Of a DNA stretch of 44,790 nt, positions 9,781 to 16,773 are shown in pieces (position 1 is the first letter of the stretch; every line of letters begins with the position of its first letter). A program made the translations under genes and the position numbers. Under the pieces are notes generated by a model that saw only the letters and a list, made by a program, of their open reading frames with translations, ran no database searches and was not told the DNA's origin. Where the stretch lies: NCBI GenBank assembly GCA_002383285.1, contig DFXU01000097.1, positions 487-45,276 on the forward strand. Direction: 5' to 3'. Origin of the DNA: Caryophanales bacterium UBA4100. Lineage in GTDB: Bacteria; Bacillota; Bacilli; Paenibacillales; UBA4045.

Positions 9781-10991
9781 AGGATCATCATAAGCTGATT
9801 GGATTATCCGAGCAACGCATCGGATGGATTTCCGAGCATGCTCTTGTGAATTTGAAGGGGATCCGGAAGGATGCCAAGGCTGCGGATCCAGCAATATTAA
9901 AGCTACTGGCGGAAGCGGAGAAATCACTTCAAGCAAGGACCTTTACCGTTATGGATAAGAAGGTGCTGCCTCCTAGTAATAGCAAGCATGATTATATGAG
10001 TTTATCGATCTACAATTGGCCTAACCCAGATACTGCTGATGGACTTCCTTATGTGACAAGGGACGGCCATGTTAATCCTGAGGTGGAGGATTATGACCGC
10101 CCTTCAATGGCGGAGATGGCGTACGTGGTTGAGGTGCTGCTCTTATCGTATGCTGTGATGGGTGAGTTGAGGTATGCACACAAGGCGATAAAGCTCCTAG
10201 CAGCATGGTTCATCGATCCCAGCACCCGGATGAATCCGAATATGCTGTACGCTCAATATATTCCCGGGAACGGGGGGTTTGACCGCCCTGAACGATACCC
10301 AGCAGTTTACGTACCGGGTGTGGAAGGGCGAGGAGTTTATGTAGCGTTCGGCGGTGTCATTGAGGGCGTTCGCTTGGTTCCGATTGTAAATCTGCTTCCG
10401 CTGCTGGACGATTGTCCGCTCTGGACTGATGAGCTGGCACTGGGTATTCGCGAATGGTTTCGGGATTTTCTATATTGGCTGCTTGAGCACCAGCATGGTA
10501 AGGATGAGGCGAGCTGTCTCAATAACCATGGCTCCTGGTACTGTACGCAGGTCGTGACCTATGCACTGTTTACAGGGGAGAGGGAGATCGCTCTCCAATA
10601 CTTGCAGCATCAGGTGCCAGAACGAATGGAGATGCAAATTCAAGCCGACGGCAGCCTGCCAGAGGAGTTAGGCCGAGCGAATTCCTTTCATTACGTGGTG
10701 TATGCCTTGACCTCATTCTTCAATCTGGCATTGCTCGGGGAGCAGGTGGGGATTAAGCTATGGCATCATAATGGTATACGTCAGAGCATAGATTGGCTGA
10801 TTCCGTACTTGGTCAATCCCAGCACCTGGCCGTATAAGTTAGCAGAGACCATGGAGCAGCAGCTCATAGGCGCAGTTCCATTACTCACAATGGCCTATAA
10901 AGCCTATGAAGATCCAATGTATGCGAGGGTACTGAAGCAATTGTTGCCTTATCCAGAAGACCATCGCTATCGATTGCTATTCACTATCTGA
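9777..10991 (+). CDS. Alginate lyase-fold (PL5-like) family protein, probably cytoplasmic
   Basis: This 404-residue protein shows the (alpha/alpha) toroid signatures of the alginate lyase superfamily. These are SIYNWPNP near residue 77, the NNHGSWY segment near residue 245 (NNHSYW in PL5 alginate lyases, with catalytic Asn-His), and LPEELGRANSFHYVVYAL near residue 295 (LPLELARGKRALHYH in AlgL, with catalytic Arg and Tyr). There is no signal peptide and the start overlaps the permease stop, so it should act inside the cell on imported oligosaccharides. Beta-elimination of a uronate-containing glycan is the likely reaction. The substrate could be a glucuronan or another uronate rather than alginate. 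Confidence 0.8.
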   Translation: MKDHHKLIGLSEQRIGWISEHALVNLKGIRKDAKAADPAILKLLAEAEKSLQARTFTVMDKKVLPPSNSKHDYMSLSIYNWPNPDTADGLPYVTRDGHVNPEVEDYDRPSMAEMAYVVEVLLLSYAVMGELRYAHKAIKLLAAWFIDPSTRMNPNMLYAQYIPGNGGFDRPERYPAVYVPGVEGRGVYVAFGGVIEGVRLVPIVNLLPLLDDCPLWTDELALGIREWFRDFLYWLLEHQHGKDEASCLNNHGSWYCTQVVTYALFTGEREIALQYLQHQVPERMEMQIQADGSLPEELGRANSFHYVVYALTSFFNLALLGEQVGIKLWHHNGIRQSIDWLIPYLVNPSTWPYKLAETMEQQLIGAVPLLTMAYKAYEDPMYARVLKQLLPYPEDHRYRLLFTI

Positions 10992-11036
10992 TGGAGGATC
11001 ATTAGTTTTCCGATATAGACATTGATGAATGTATGA

Positions 11037-11100
11037 AGAAATCGCCCCTTTGGAATGGATGTGTAGTGCTTCCATCTTTCCAAAAGTGCGATTTCTTTAA
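11037..11100 (+). terminator. Terminator of the transporter-lyase operon
   Basis: AGAAATCGC (11037-11045) pairs with GCGATTTCT (11088-11096), enclosing a partly paired inner arm (TTTGGA against TCCAAA), and is followed by TTAA. It lies 46 nt after the lyase stop and separates this operon from the convergent acetate transporter gene. Confidence 0.65.
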
Positions 11101-11157
11101 CATCTGCAGAGTATTACAATGGTGAAGGATAACGTAAGAGTGAGCCTTGGTTTATCT

Positions 11158-11772
11158 TCACTTAAAGATTCGCAGCGGGGCGCCAACCGGTATGAAGATT
11201 CGGCCAAAGTGAGCATTAAGCACAGCTGCACCACAGCCATAGAATGAGAATAGTGCAATGCCAAGCTCCGCTATTGCAGCTAATTTATGCGAGAATTCTG
11301 GCGCAACCCCGAATGAATGTAGCATCAACCCTAGGAAAAGAAAATCGATCAGGATGAAGATAATGAGCAGTATTTTGTTTGTTTCTACAGCTCCAATAGT
11401 CAAAAATAGTGTAAAAATCAAATAGCCAAGGAAGGCAAATCCCAGCTGTCGATCATCGACGGATTGCGCTAATGCTTGCCCGAATACACCAAGCTTGATC
11501 ATCCAGCTGCTTGCTACACCAAACCAGAAAAAAGCAAAGGCGCCAAAAGCAGTCATACCGAACGTATTGTTATGCTTAGCATCCTGAATACAAGCGAACA
11601 GCTGTGCGAAAGCGCCGAGGAAGATAGCCCAGGGGATTATCAAGCTATATCCAGATGTGATGCCTAGCTTCTGTGATGATGCCACTAAGGTGACAATAGC
11701 CAATCCGAATAGTCCAATGGCACTAGGGTCTGCAGTAACTAGCTTAATGTGTTGGGTAGGTTGTGATGTCAT
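11158..11772 (-). CDS. GPR1/FUN34/YaaH (SatP-type) acetate/succinate transporter
   Basis: A 204-residue inner-membrane protein with six hydrophobic segments, the usual size for SatP/YaaH acetate-succinate permeases. The N-terminal DPSAIGLFGLA matches the position of the family signature NPAPLGL, with a changed sequence. ATG 11772 is chosen because CAGGAGGAAATT precedes it; the frame runs open to 11859. It lies between the lyase operon and the uxa operon on the opposite strand. Uptake or release of acetate produced during sugar growth would fit but is inferred. Confidence 0.87.
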   Translation of the reverse strand: MTSQPTQHIKLVTADPSAIGLFGLAIVTLVASSQKLGITSGYSLIIPWAIFLGAFAQLFACIQDAKHNNTFGMTAFGAFAFFWFGVASSWMIKLGVFGQALAQSVDDRQLGFAFLGYLIFTLFLTIGAVETNKILLIIFILIDFLFLGLMLHSFGVAPEFSHKLAAIAELGIALFSFYGCGAAVLNAHFGRIFIPVGAPLRIFK

Positions 11773-11962
11773 AATTTCCTCCTGTGTAGTTATCGATGCC
11801 TGAGCTAGTATACACAAAATGTATGACATAGAAGTGTAATAGAAATCACATTTAGCCAAATAAATTGAAAATGGATTTAAGATAGGAAGGAGTCATTATT
11901 GATCCCAGAGGTTTTTGTGAAGAACATCACAGTAATCATCGGAGAAATAAGCTATTGTTGAA

Positions 11963-11990
11963 TTGTTAACGTGTGCAGTCATCCTATAAT
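11963..11990 (+). promoter_or_regulatory. Sigma-A-type promoter of the uxaBA operon
   Basis: TTGTTA (11963-11968) and a perfect TATAAT (11985-11990) are separated by 16 nt. Transcription should start near 11997, leaving a leader of only about 15 nt that consists mostly of the ribosome binding site GGTGGAGGG. Confidence 0.7.
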
Positions 11991-12010
11991 AGATGGTGGA
12001 GGGAACTAAC

Positions 12011-13471
12011 ATGCAATCATTAAATAATCATGTGTGGAATAAAAAGCTTCAGCCTGTAGAGAAAATCGTTCAATTCGGCGAGGGTAATTTTCTACGAGCC
12101 TTCGTAGATTGGATGGTTCATGAGATGAACCATAAGAGCGACTTTAACGGGAGTGTTGTGGTTGTTCAGCCAATTGAGCACGGGATGATCGATAAATTAA
12201 ATGACCAGGATGGTCTTTACACCTTATATTTGCAAGGAATGAAGGATGGCGTGGCAGTAAGAGAGCATACGGTGGTCGAAAGCATAAGCAGAGGAATTAA
12301 TCCATATCAGGATCATGATCAGTATATGGAGGTAGCGGCTAGTACAGACCTTAGGTTCGTCTTCTCGAATACAACTGAAGCAGGTATTGCCTTTGAAGCT
12401 AACGATAGGCTTGAGGATAAGCCGCAGAAAAGCTTTCCTGGGAAATTAACGGCGTTCCTATATAAGCGATTTCAAGCCTTTGAAGGGTCGATGGATAAAG
12501 GTCTAATTATTATTCCTTGTGAGCTTATCGATCGTAATGGAGAGAAGCTGAAGCGGATTGTTCTACAATATGCAGAGCTCTGGAAGCTTGAGCCAGCATT
12601 CGTAAGCTGGATTGAGGAAGCAAATACATTCTGTTGCAGCTTGGTGGATCGTATTGTTCCTGGATACCCAAGGGACTCTATAACTGAAATTACAGAACAA
12701 TTAGGATATGAGGACTCACTTGTTGTAGTCGGAGAACAATACCATCTGTGGGTTATTGAAGGGCCTGAGTGGATTAAGGACGAGCTTCCAACTGAAGCTG
12801 CCGGTCTTAATGTGCTTGTAGTAGAGGATATGACACCCTATAGAACACGCAAGGTAGCCATTCTCAATGGAGCGCATACTGCATTGATGCCTGTAGCTTA
12901 CTTATATGGATTGGAGACGGTGAGTGAGGCTATTGAGCATGAGGTGGTAGGTGTGTATGTAAAAGAGCTGCTATCTGATGAGATTATGCCGACCATAGAT
13001 TTGCCGCAGGAGGAGCTGCAATCCTATGCTAATGATGTAATCGAGCGGTTTCTTAATCCTTATGTTCAGCACTATCTAATGAGTATCTCTCTGAACTCGA
13101 TATCGAAATTCAAGACAAGAGATCTGCCTTCACTCTTGCATTATGTAGAACGAAAAGGTGAATTGCCTGAGAGGCTTGTATTCTCGCTGAGTGCATTAAT
13201 TTCCTTCTATCGTGGTCGAAGAGGTGAAGAAACCATTCAGCTTGTAGATGATGCAGATATTCTAGTATGGTTTGCAATGCTGTGGAGCAATTGGGATGGT
13301 ACAGATTCAGGTCTATACGAGCTCGCGAATGATGTGCTAGCCGCAGATTACCGATGGGGCTGCAATCTCAATGAGGTTGTTGGTTTAACGGATAAGGTTG
13401 CAAAAGGCTTGATCGCTATCGAGAGAATAGGGATGCAGCAAGCGCTTCAACAGCTTGTAAGTAAGTCCTAG
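12011..13471 (+). CDS. uxaB: Tagaturonate reductase (altronate oxidoreductase)
   Basis: A 486-residue cytoplasmic enzyme of the polyol/mannitol dehydrogenase family that reduces D-tagaturonate to D-altronate with NADH. The N-terminal IVQFGEGNFLRAFVDWM is the nucleotide-binding signature of UxaB. VRKVAILNGAH-like TRKVAILNGAHTALMP near residue 280 carries the conserved Lys-Asn-His segment of the family active site. The start at ATG 12011 follows GGTGGAGGG. The altronate dehydratase gene begins 34 nt after its stop, giving two consecutive steps of galacturonate breakdown. Uronate isomerase (UxaC) is not in the window. Confidence 0.92.
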   Translation: MQSLNNHVWNKKLQPVEKIVQFGEGNFLRAFVDWMVHEMNHKSDFNGSVVVVQPIEHGMIDKLNDQDGLYTLYLQGMKDGVAVREHTVVESISRGINPYQDHDQYMEVAASTDLRFVFSNTTEAGIAFEANDRLEDKPQKSFPGKLTAFLYKRFQAFEGSMDKGLIIIPCELIDRNGEKLKRIVLQYAELWKLEPAFVSWIEEANTFCCSLVDRIVPGYPRDSITEITEQLGYEDSLVVVGEQYHLWVIEGPEWIKDELPTEAAGLNVLVVEDMTPYRTRKVAILNGAHTALMPVAYLYGLETVSEAIEHEVVGVYVKELLSDEIMPTIDLPQEELQSYANDVIERFLNPYVQHYLMSISLNSISKFKTRDLPSLLHYVERKGELPERLVFSLSALISFYRGRRGEETIQLVDDADILVWFAMLWSNWDGTDSGLYELANDVLAADYRWGCNLNEVVGLTDKVAKGLIAIERIGMQQALQQLVSKS

Positions 13472-13505
13472 TAGCATATAAGAAAACAATTCCGGAGGTA
13501 CCAGT

Positions 13506-15008
13506 ATGCACAAGAAGCTAAAAGAGGTACTGCAGATTAACGAAACAGATAATGTGGCGGTTGCGCTCAAGGACTACAAGGCTGGTGACACAATCGCTAT
13601 CAGCGGTAAGCAGATTGTGATTGTTGAAGATATAGCCAGAGGGCACAAAATCGCACTGAGTAGTATTAATGAAAGTGAGCAGGTATTGAAATATGGGTAT
13701 CCGATTGGACATGCAATAGCAGCTATTACCCCTGGGCAGTGGGTCCACACTCATAATACAAGGACTAATCTAACAGGCATCGAGGAATACAGCTTCGAGC
13801 AGAAGCTGACGCCGAATCCTTATCACGCTGAGAATTTGACCTTCAAGGGCTACAGACGCTCTGACGGTACAGTAGGCATACGTAATGAATTGTGGATTGT
13901 TCCCACAGTGGGCTGTGTAAACGGAATAGCTGAGCAAATCATTAACACCTTCAAAGCTGAAGCCGGGAGCATTGCACCTCTAGATAATCTACTGGTGTTC
14001 AAGCACAATTACGGCTGCTCTCAATTAGGTGACGATCATGCCAACACGCGCACAATACTAGGGAATGCTGTCAAGCATCCCAATGCTGCTGGTGTTCTCG
14101 TGCTTGGGCTTGGCTGTGAGAATAATAATATGCTTGAATTTAAACAGTCTCTAGGTAGCTATGATGAGAATCGTGTTAAGTTCTTGGTATCTCAGGAAGT
14201 AAGCAACGAGGTTGAAGAAGGCGTAAGGCTGTTAAAGGAAATATTCACACATATACAAGATGATCAGCGGGAGGAGGTATCTCTCTCAGAGCTCAAGATT
14301 GGTCTAAAGTGTGGAGGCTCTGACGGTTTATCGGGAATTACTGCTAATCCGCTCCTAGGACGTCTGTCGGACTATATGGCCGCTCAGGGTGGAACAACCG
14401 TGCTGACAGAAGTGCCGGAGATGTTCGGGGCAGAGAAGATATTGATGGAACGAGCATTAGATGAGACGATCTTCACTAAGATCGTCGATCTAATCAATGA
14501 TTTTAAGCAATACTTTATGGATCATAATCAGTCGGTCTATGAGAATCCTTCCCCAGGCAATAAGGCGGGAGGAATAACAACACTAGAGGATAAATCACTT
14601 GGATGCACTCAGAAGTCAGGTACGTCTACTGTCATGGATGTGTTGAAGTACGGGGAAACAATTCACAATAAAGGGCTGAATTTGCTTAATGCACCGGGCA
14701 ACGATCTAGTGGCATCCTCTGCACTTGCGGCAGCGGGCTGTCAGCTGGTGATCTTCACAACCGGCAGGGGGACACCCTTCGGTACGTTCGTTCCTACGAT
14801 GAAGGTATCTACCAATTCACCTCTGTACGAAACGAAACGTCATTGGATTGATTTTAATGCAGGTGTATTAGTGGAGGATGGTTCAGCTGATGAGGTGCTG
14901 CGTGATTTTATCAGCTATATTATTCATGTAGCGAGTGGAGAGCTCGTTAATAACGAGAAGAATGATTTCCGTGAGATTGCCATCTTCAAGACAGGTGTTA
15001 CTCTATAA
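13506..15008 (+). CDS. uxaA: Altronate dehydratase
   Basis: This 500-residue cytoplasmic enzyme dehydrates D-altronate to 2-keto-3-deoxy-D-gluconate. The N-terminal SAF-like domain (residues 1-95) ends at the HTHNTRTNL region. The larger C-terminal domain has GYRRSDGTVGIRNELWIVPTVGCVN, the Cys-containing HNYGCSQLGDDH, LGLGCENNNM and KCGGSDGLSG, all characteristic of UxaA/GarD-type dehydratases. GGAGGT precedes the ATG. It is co-transcribed with uxaB. Confidence 0.94.
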   Translation: MHKKLKEVLQINETDNVAVALKDYKAGDTIAISGKQIVIVEDIARGHKIALSSINESEQVLKYGYPIGHAIAAITPGQWVHTHNTRTNLTGIEEYSFEQKLTPNPYHAENLTFKGYRRSDGTVGIRNELWIVPTVGCVNGIAEQIINTFKAEAGSIAPLDNLLVFKHNYGCSQLGDDHANTRTILGNAVKHPNAAGVLVLGLGCENNNMLEFKQSLGSYDENRVKFLVSQEVSNEVEEGVRLLKEIFTHIQDDQREEVSLSELKIGLKCGGSDGLSGITANPLLGRLSDYMAAQGGTTVLTEVPEMFGAEKILMERALDETIFTKIVDLINDFKQYFMDHNQSVYENPSPGNKAGGITTLEDKSLGCTQKSGTSTVMDVLKYGETIHNKGLNLLNAPGNDLVASSALAAAGCQLVIFTTGRGTPFGTFVPTMKVSTNSPLYETKRHWIDFNAGVLVEDGSADEVLRDFISYIIHVASGELVNNEKNDFREIAIFKTGVTL

Positions 15009-15021
15009 TTTATTCTGTTAC

Positions 15022-15059
15022 ACCAAATAAGTCCAGGTTAAAACCAGGGCTTATTTGGT
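15022..15059 (+). terminator. Hairpin after uxaA
   Basis: ACCAAATAAG(T)CC at 15022-15034 pairs with GG(G)CTTATTTGGT ending at 15059 over at least 12 bp. The U-tract behind it is poor (CTGTGTTG), so termination may be inefficient, but the position 13 nt after uxaA fits a transcript end. Confidence 0.6.
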
Positions 15060-15106
15060 CTGTGTTGTAACGGTACGGCTTTCCGCTAAACCTGAAGGAG
15101 ATATAT

Positions 15107-15137
15107 AACTTCTGAGGTAAGTACACTCTCAGAAGTT
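15107..15137. terminator. Perfect 10-bp stem between uxaA and the YetF-like gene
   Basis: AACTTCTGAG (15107-15116) and CTCAGAAGTT (15128-15137) form a perfect inverted repeat with an 11-nt spacer, right at the 3' end of the minus-strand YetF-like gene. It is probably that gene's terminator, although only ATATAT follows on that strand. Confidence 0.45.
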
Positions 15138-15145
15138 GAGTTGTG

Positions 15146-15721
15146 TTACTGTAAGGTAGGATCGATTGGTGACGGATGATGGTTCTTGCTGACTTCTCGG
15201 AAGAGACTGCTCTGTTCCATGGGTATGCCTGGTTTCATTCCAAGTATTCGTTCTAGCTCTCCGATGGTTACTGGTTTAGCATGCCGCATTAATTCGTACC
15301 CGACTTGACCATTCGGTTCAACCGTAGCGGTTTTGACATCGCTAATATTCGCAATCCCCTTCTGCCTTAGCCGCATCTCCAGCTGATCAACAGACATACG
15401 GAAGCTTCGCAAGTTCTTCTTAACGATCTGTCCATTCTCAATAACAACCTTAGATTGGCCGCTCATAAGTTTTTCGAACCAGTTAAATTTTAATATTAAG
15501 AATTCGATAAAGATTAACGATAATATGAATATCGCGGCTGACCCGATCGCTTTCCCAAGCTGACTATTGGCAATAGGCTGAACAATGGTTGTGCCGATGG
15601 AGATCATGATCACGGTTGTGGCTACGCTCATTTGGGAGATTGACTTTCTTCCTGCAATTCGTAGAAGCACCATTCCAGTAATGACCAAGAAGCCAGACTT
15701 CCAAATCCAATCGATATCTAT
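15146..15721 (-). CDS. DUF421/YetF-like membrane protein with apparent AUA start
   Basis: The downstream part (from TTG 15688, 180 residues) has the family pattern: hydrophobic segments, LRIAGRKSISQMS, VIMISIGTTIVQP, then a soluble C-terminal domain with ENGQIVKKNLRSFRMSVDQLEMRLRQKG. The frame extends upstream to an expected N-terminus IDIDWIWKSGFLV, which resembles MDIDWIWK openings of homologues. There the codon is ATA (15721-15719), 8 nt after AGGGAGG, with no ATG nearby. Either an AUA start is used, translation begins inefficiently at TTG 15688, or the start has mutated. The role of this family is uncertain; in Bacillus it is linked to spores and the envelope. Confidence 0.75.
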   Translation of the reverse strand: MDIDWIWKSGFLVITGMVLLRIAGRKSISQMSVATTVIMISIGTTIVQPIANSQLGKAIGSAAIFILSLIFIEFLILKFNWFEKLMSGQSKVVIENGQIVKKNLRSFRMSVDQLEMRLRQKGIANISDVKTATVEPNGQVGYELMRHAKPVTIGELERILGMKPGIPMEQSSLFREVSKNHHPSPIDPTLQ

Positions 15722-15833
15722 GGCTGCTACCTCCCTGCAATCAAGTTATATTTAGGGTAAACTAATCAGCATTAGATTATGCATATAGCCATGTAGAGGG
15801 CTAATAGAGACAGTTATTCCTAAACTTAATACT

Positions 15834-15861
15834 TGTACTTGATGAAGCTCGTGTTATGCTA
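15834..15861 (+). promoter_or_regulatory. Possible promoter upstream of the kinase-permease scar
   Basis: TTGTAC followed after 16 nt by TATGCT lies about 60 nt before the remaining kinase start codon. It may be the surviving promoter of the deleted operon. Confidence 0.3.
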
Positions 15862-15922
15862 ACTGTGATTGATTGAAGGATTGCCATGTGAAGCACCTTA
15901 CAACAGAAAGGATAACCCAATT

Positions 15923-16419
15923 ATGTGGCCGATATTAAGAAAGCTCAACACATTGCGCAACCAAATGTTGGTCGGGTTTCTCGCGGTTATGGTCATCATT
16001 CTAAGCTCCGGTCGCTATCTTATATTGCGTTTAATTTACCGATCACGATTATGATCTTATTGGGATTCTATATGGCTCTACCACGGGAGGTAGAGGAGGC
16101 TGCGATTATGGACGGGTCCTCTTTGAACAGGATGTTCTTCCGAATTATTCTACCTATGACGGCGTCCGTTATGTCAACAACTGCTATCATTAATATGATC
16201 TATAATTGGAACGAGTTTATATTCGTCAATACATGTATCAGCTCGGATGAGAGCAAGACCTTGACAGTTGGAGTGCAGAACTTCATTGGCCAGTATTCAA
16301 CAGATTGGGGTGCGATTGGTGCGACGTTAATGATTAGTGTATTGCCAATACTGCTTGTTTTCTTTGTGCTAAGTAACAAGATTGTGGTTGGCATTGCTGC
16401 CGGGTCGGTTAAAGGTTGA
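15923..16419 (+). pseudogene. Deletion scar: sensor-kinase N-terminus joined out of frame to sugar-permease C-terminus
   Basis: From ATG 15923, behind AGAAAGGATAA, about 28 residues (WPILRKLNTLRNQMLVGF and following hydrophobic residues) match the start and first membrane segment of a YesM-type kinase. After ATTCTAAGC near 16000 this similarity stops. In another frame the C-terminal ~130 residues of a MalG/LplC-type permease begin (SYIAFNLPITIMILLGFY, EAA loop VEEAAIMDGSSLNRMFFRIILP, tail VGIAAGSVKG). The permease frame has only a GTG (15925) and no full N-terminal half. This is best read as an internal deletion that removed most of a kinase-regulator-binding protein-permease operon. The permease fragment is unlikely to function. 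Confidence 0.8.
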
Positions 16420-16430
16420 GATGCATCTTA

Positions 16431-16628
16431 GTGATGATTTAACATTATATCGAGTGGTTAATCCTTAGAAACTTGCAGCATAATCAAGAATAACGTTATG
16501 TCGAGTGGTTAAATGCATGTATTCATCGAACGTGTGGCGAAAGGGCCCATTTAACCACCCCAAAAGTGGCTAAAAGGTTGATGATGGTCATTTGTTCAGA
16601 ATTAGCCACCCGAGAAGGGGTTAATACC
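16431..16628. repeat. Dispersed ~198-bp repeat, copy 1
   Basis: This stretch matches 43933-44130 along its whole length, with scattered substitutions. Inside it CGAGTGGTTAA occurs twice about 50 bp apart, and two 23-24-bp palindromic units follow: TTAACCAC...GTGGCTAA and TTAGCCAC...GGGGTTAA. It begins 12 bp after the permease remnant. No ORF or recognised RNA gene is seen in it. Confidence 0.85.
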
Positions 16629-16668
16629 TACACAATTCACGGCCCACAATATAATAGTATGGTTTAGC

Positions 16669-16761
16669 AATACGACCGTTCGGTGATCTATGAACTGCAC
16701 CCCAATTGTTAGTTGCGTCTAACAATTGGGGTCGCTTCATCTTCCCGAACGGTTTCGTATT
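16669..16761. repeat. Long imperfect palindrome (possible terminator of the GGDEF-EAL gene)
   Basis: A perfect inner 14-bp stem (16699-16712 with 16719-16732, ACCCCAATTGTTAG) is flanked by a second matching pair, AATACGACCGTTCGG at 16669-16683 and its near-complement ending at 16761. Short matches ATGAA/TTCAT lie between. The whole 93 bp can fold into one long hairpin. It sits 12 bp past the stop of the minus-strand GGDEF-EAL gene. The U-tract is weak, so a pure terminator role is uncertain. Confidence 0.7.
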
Positions 16762-16773
16762 AAGACCCAATTA

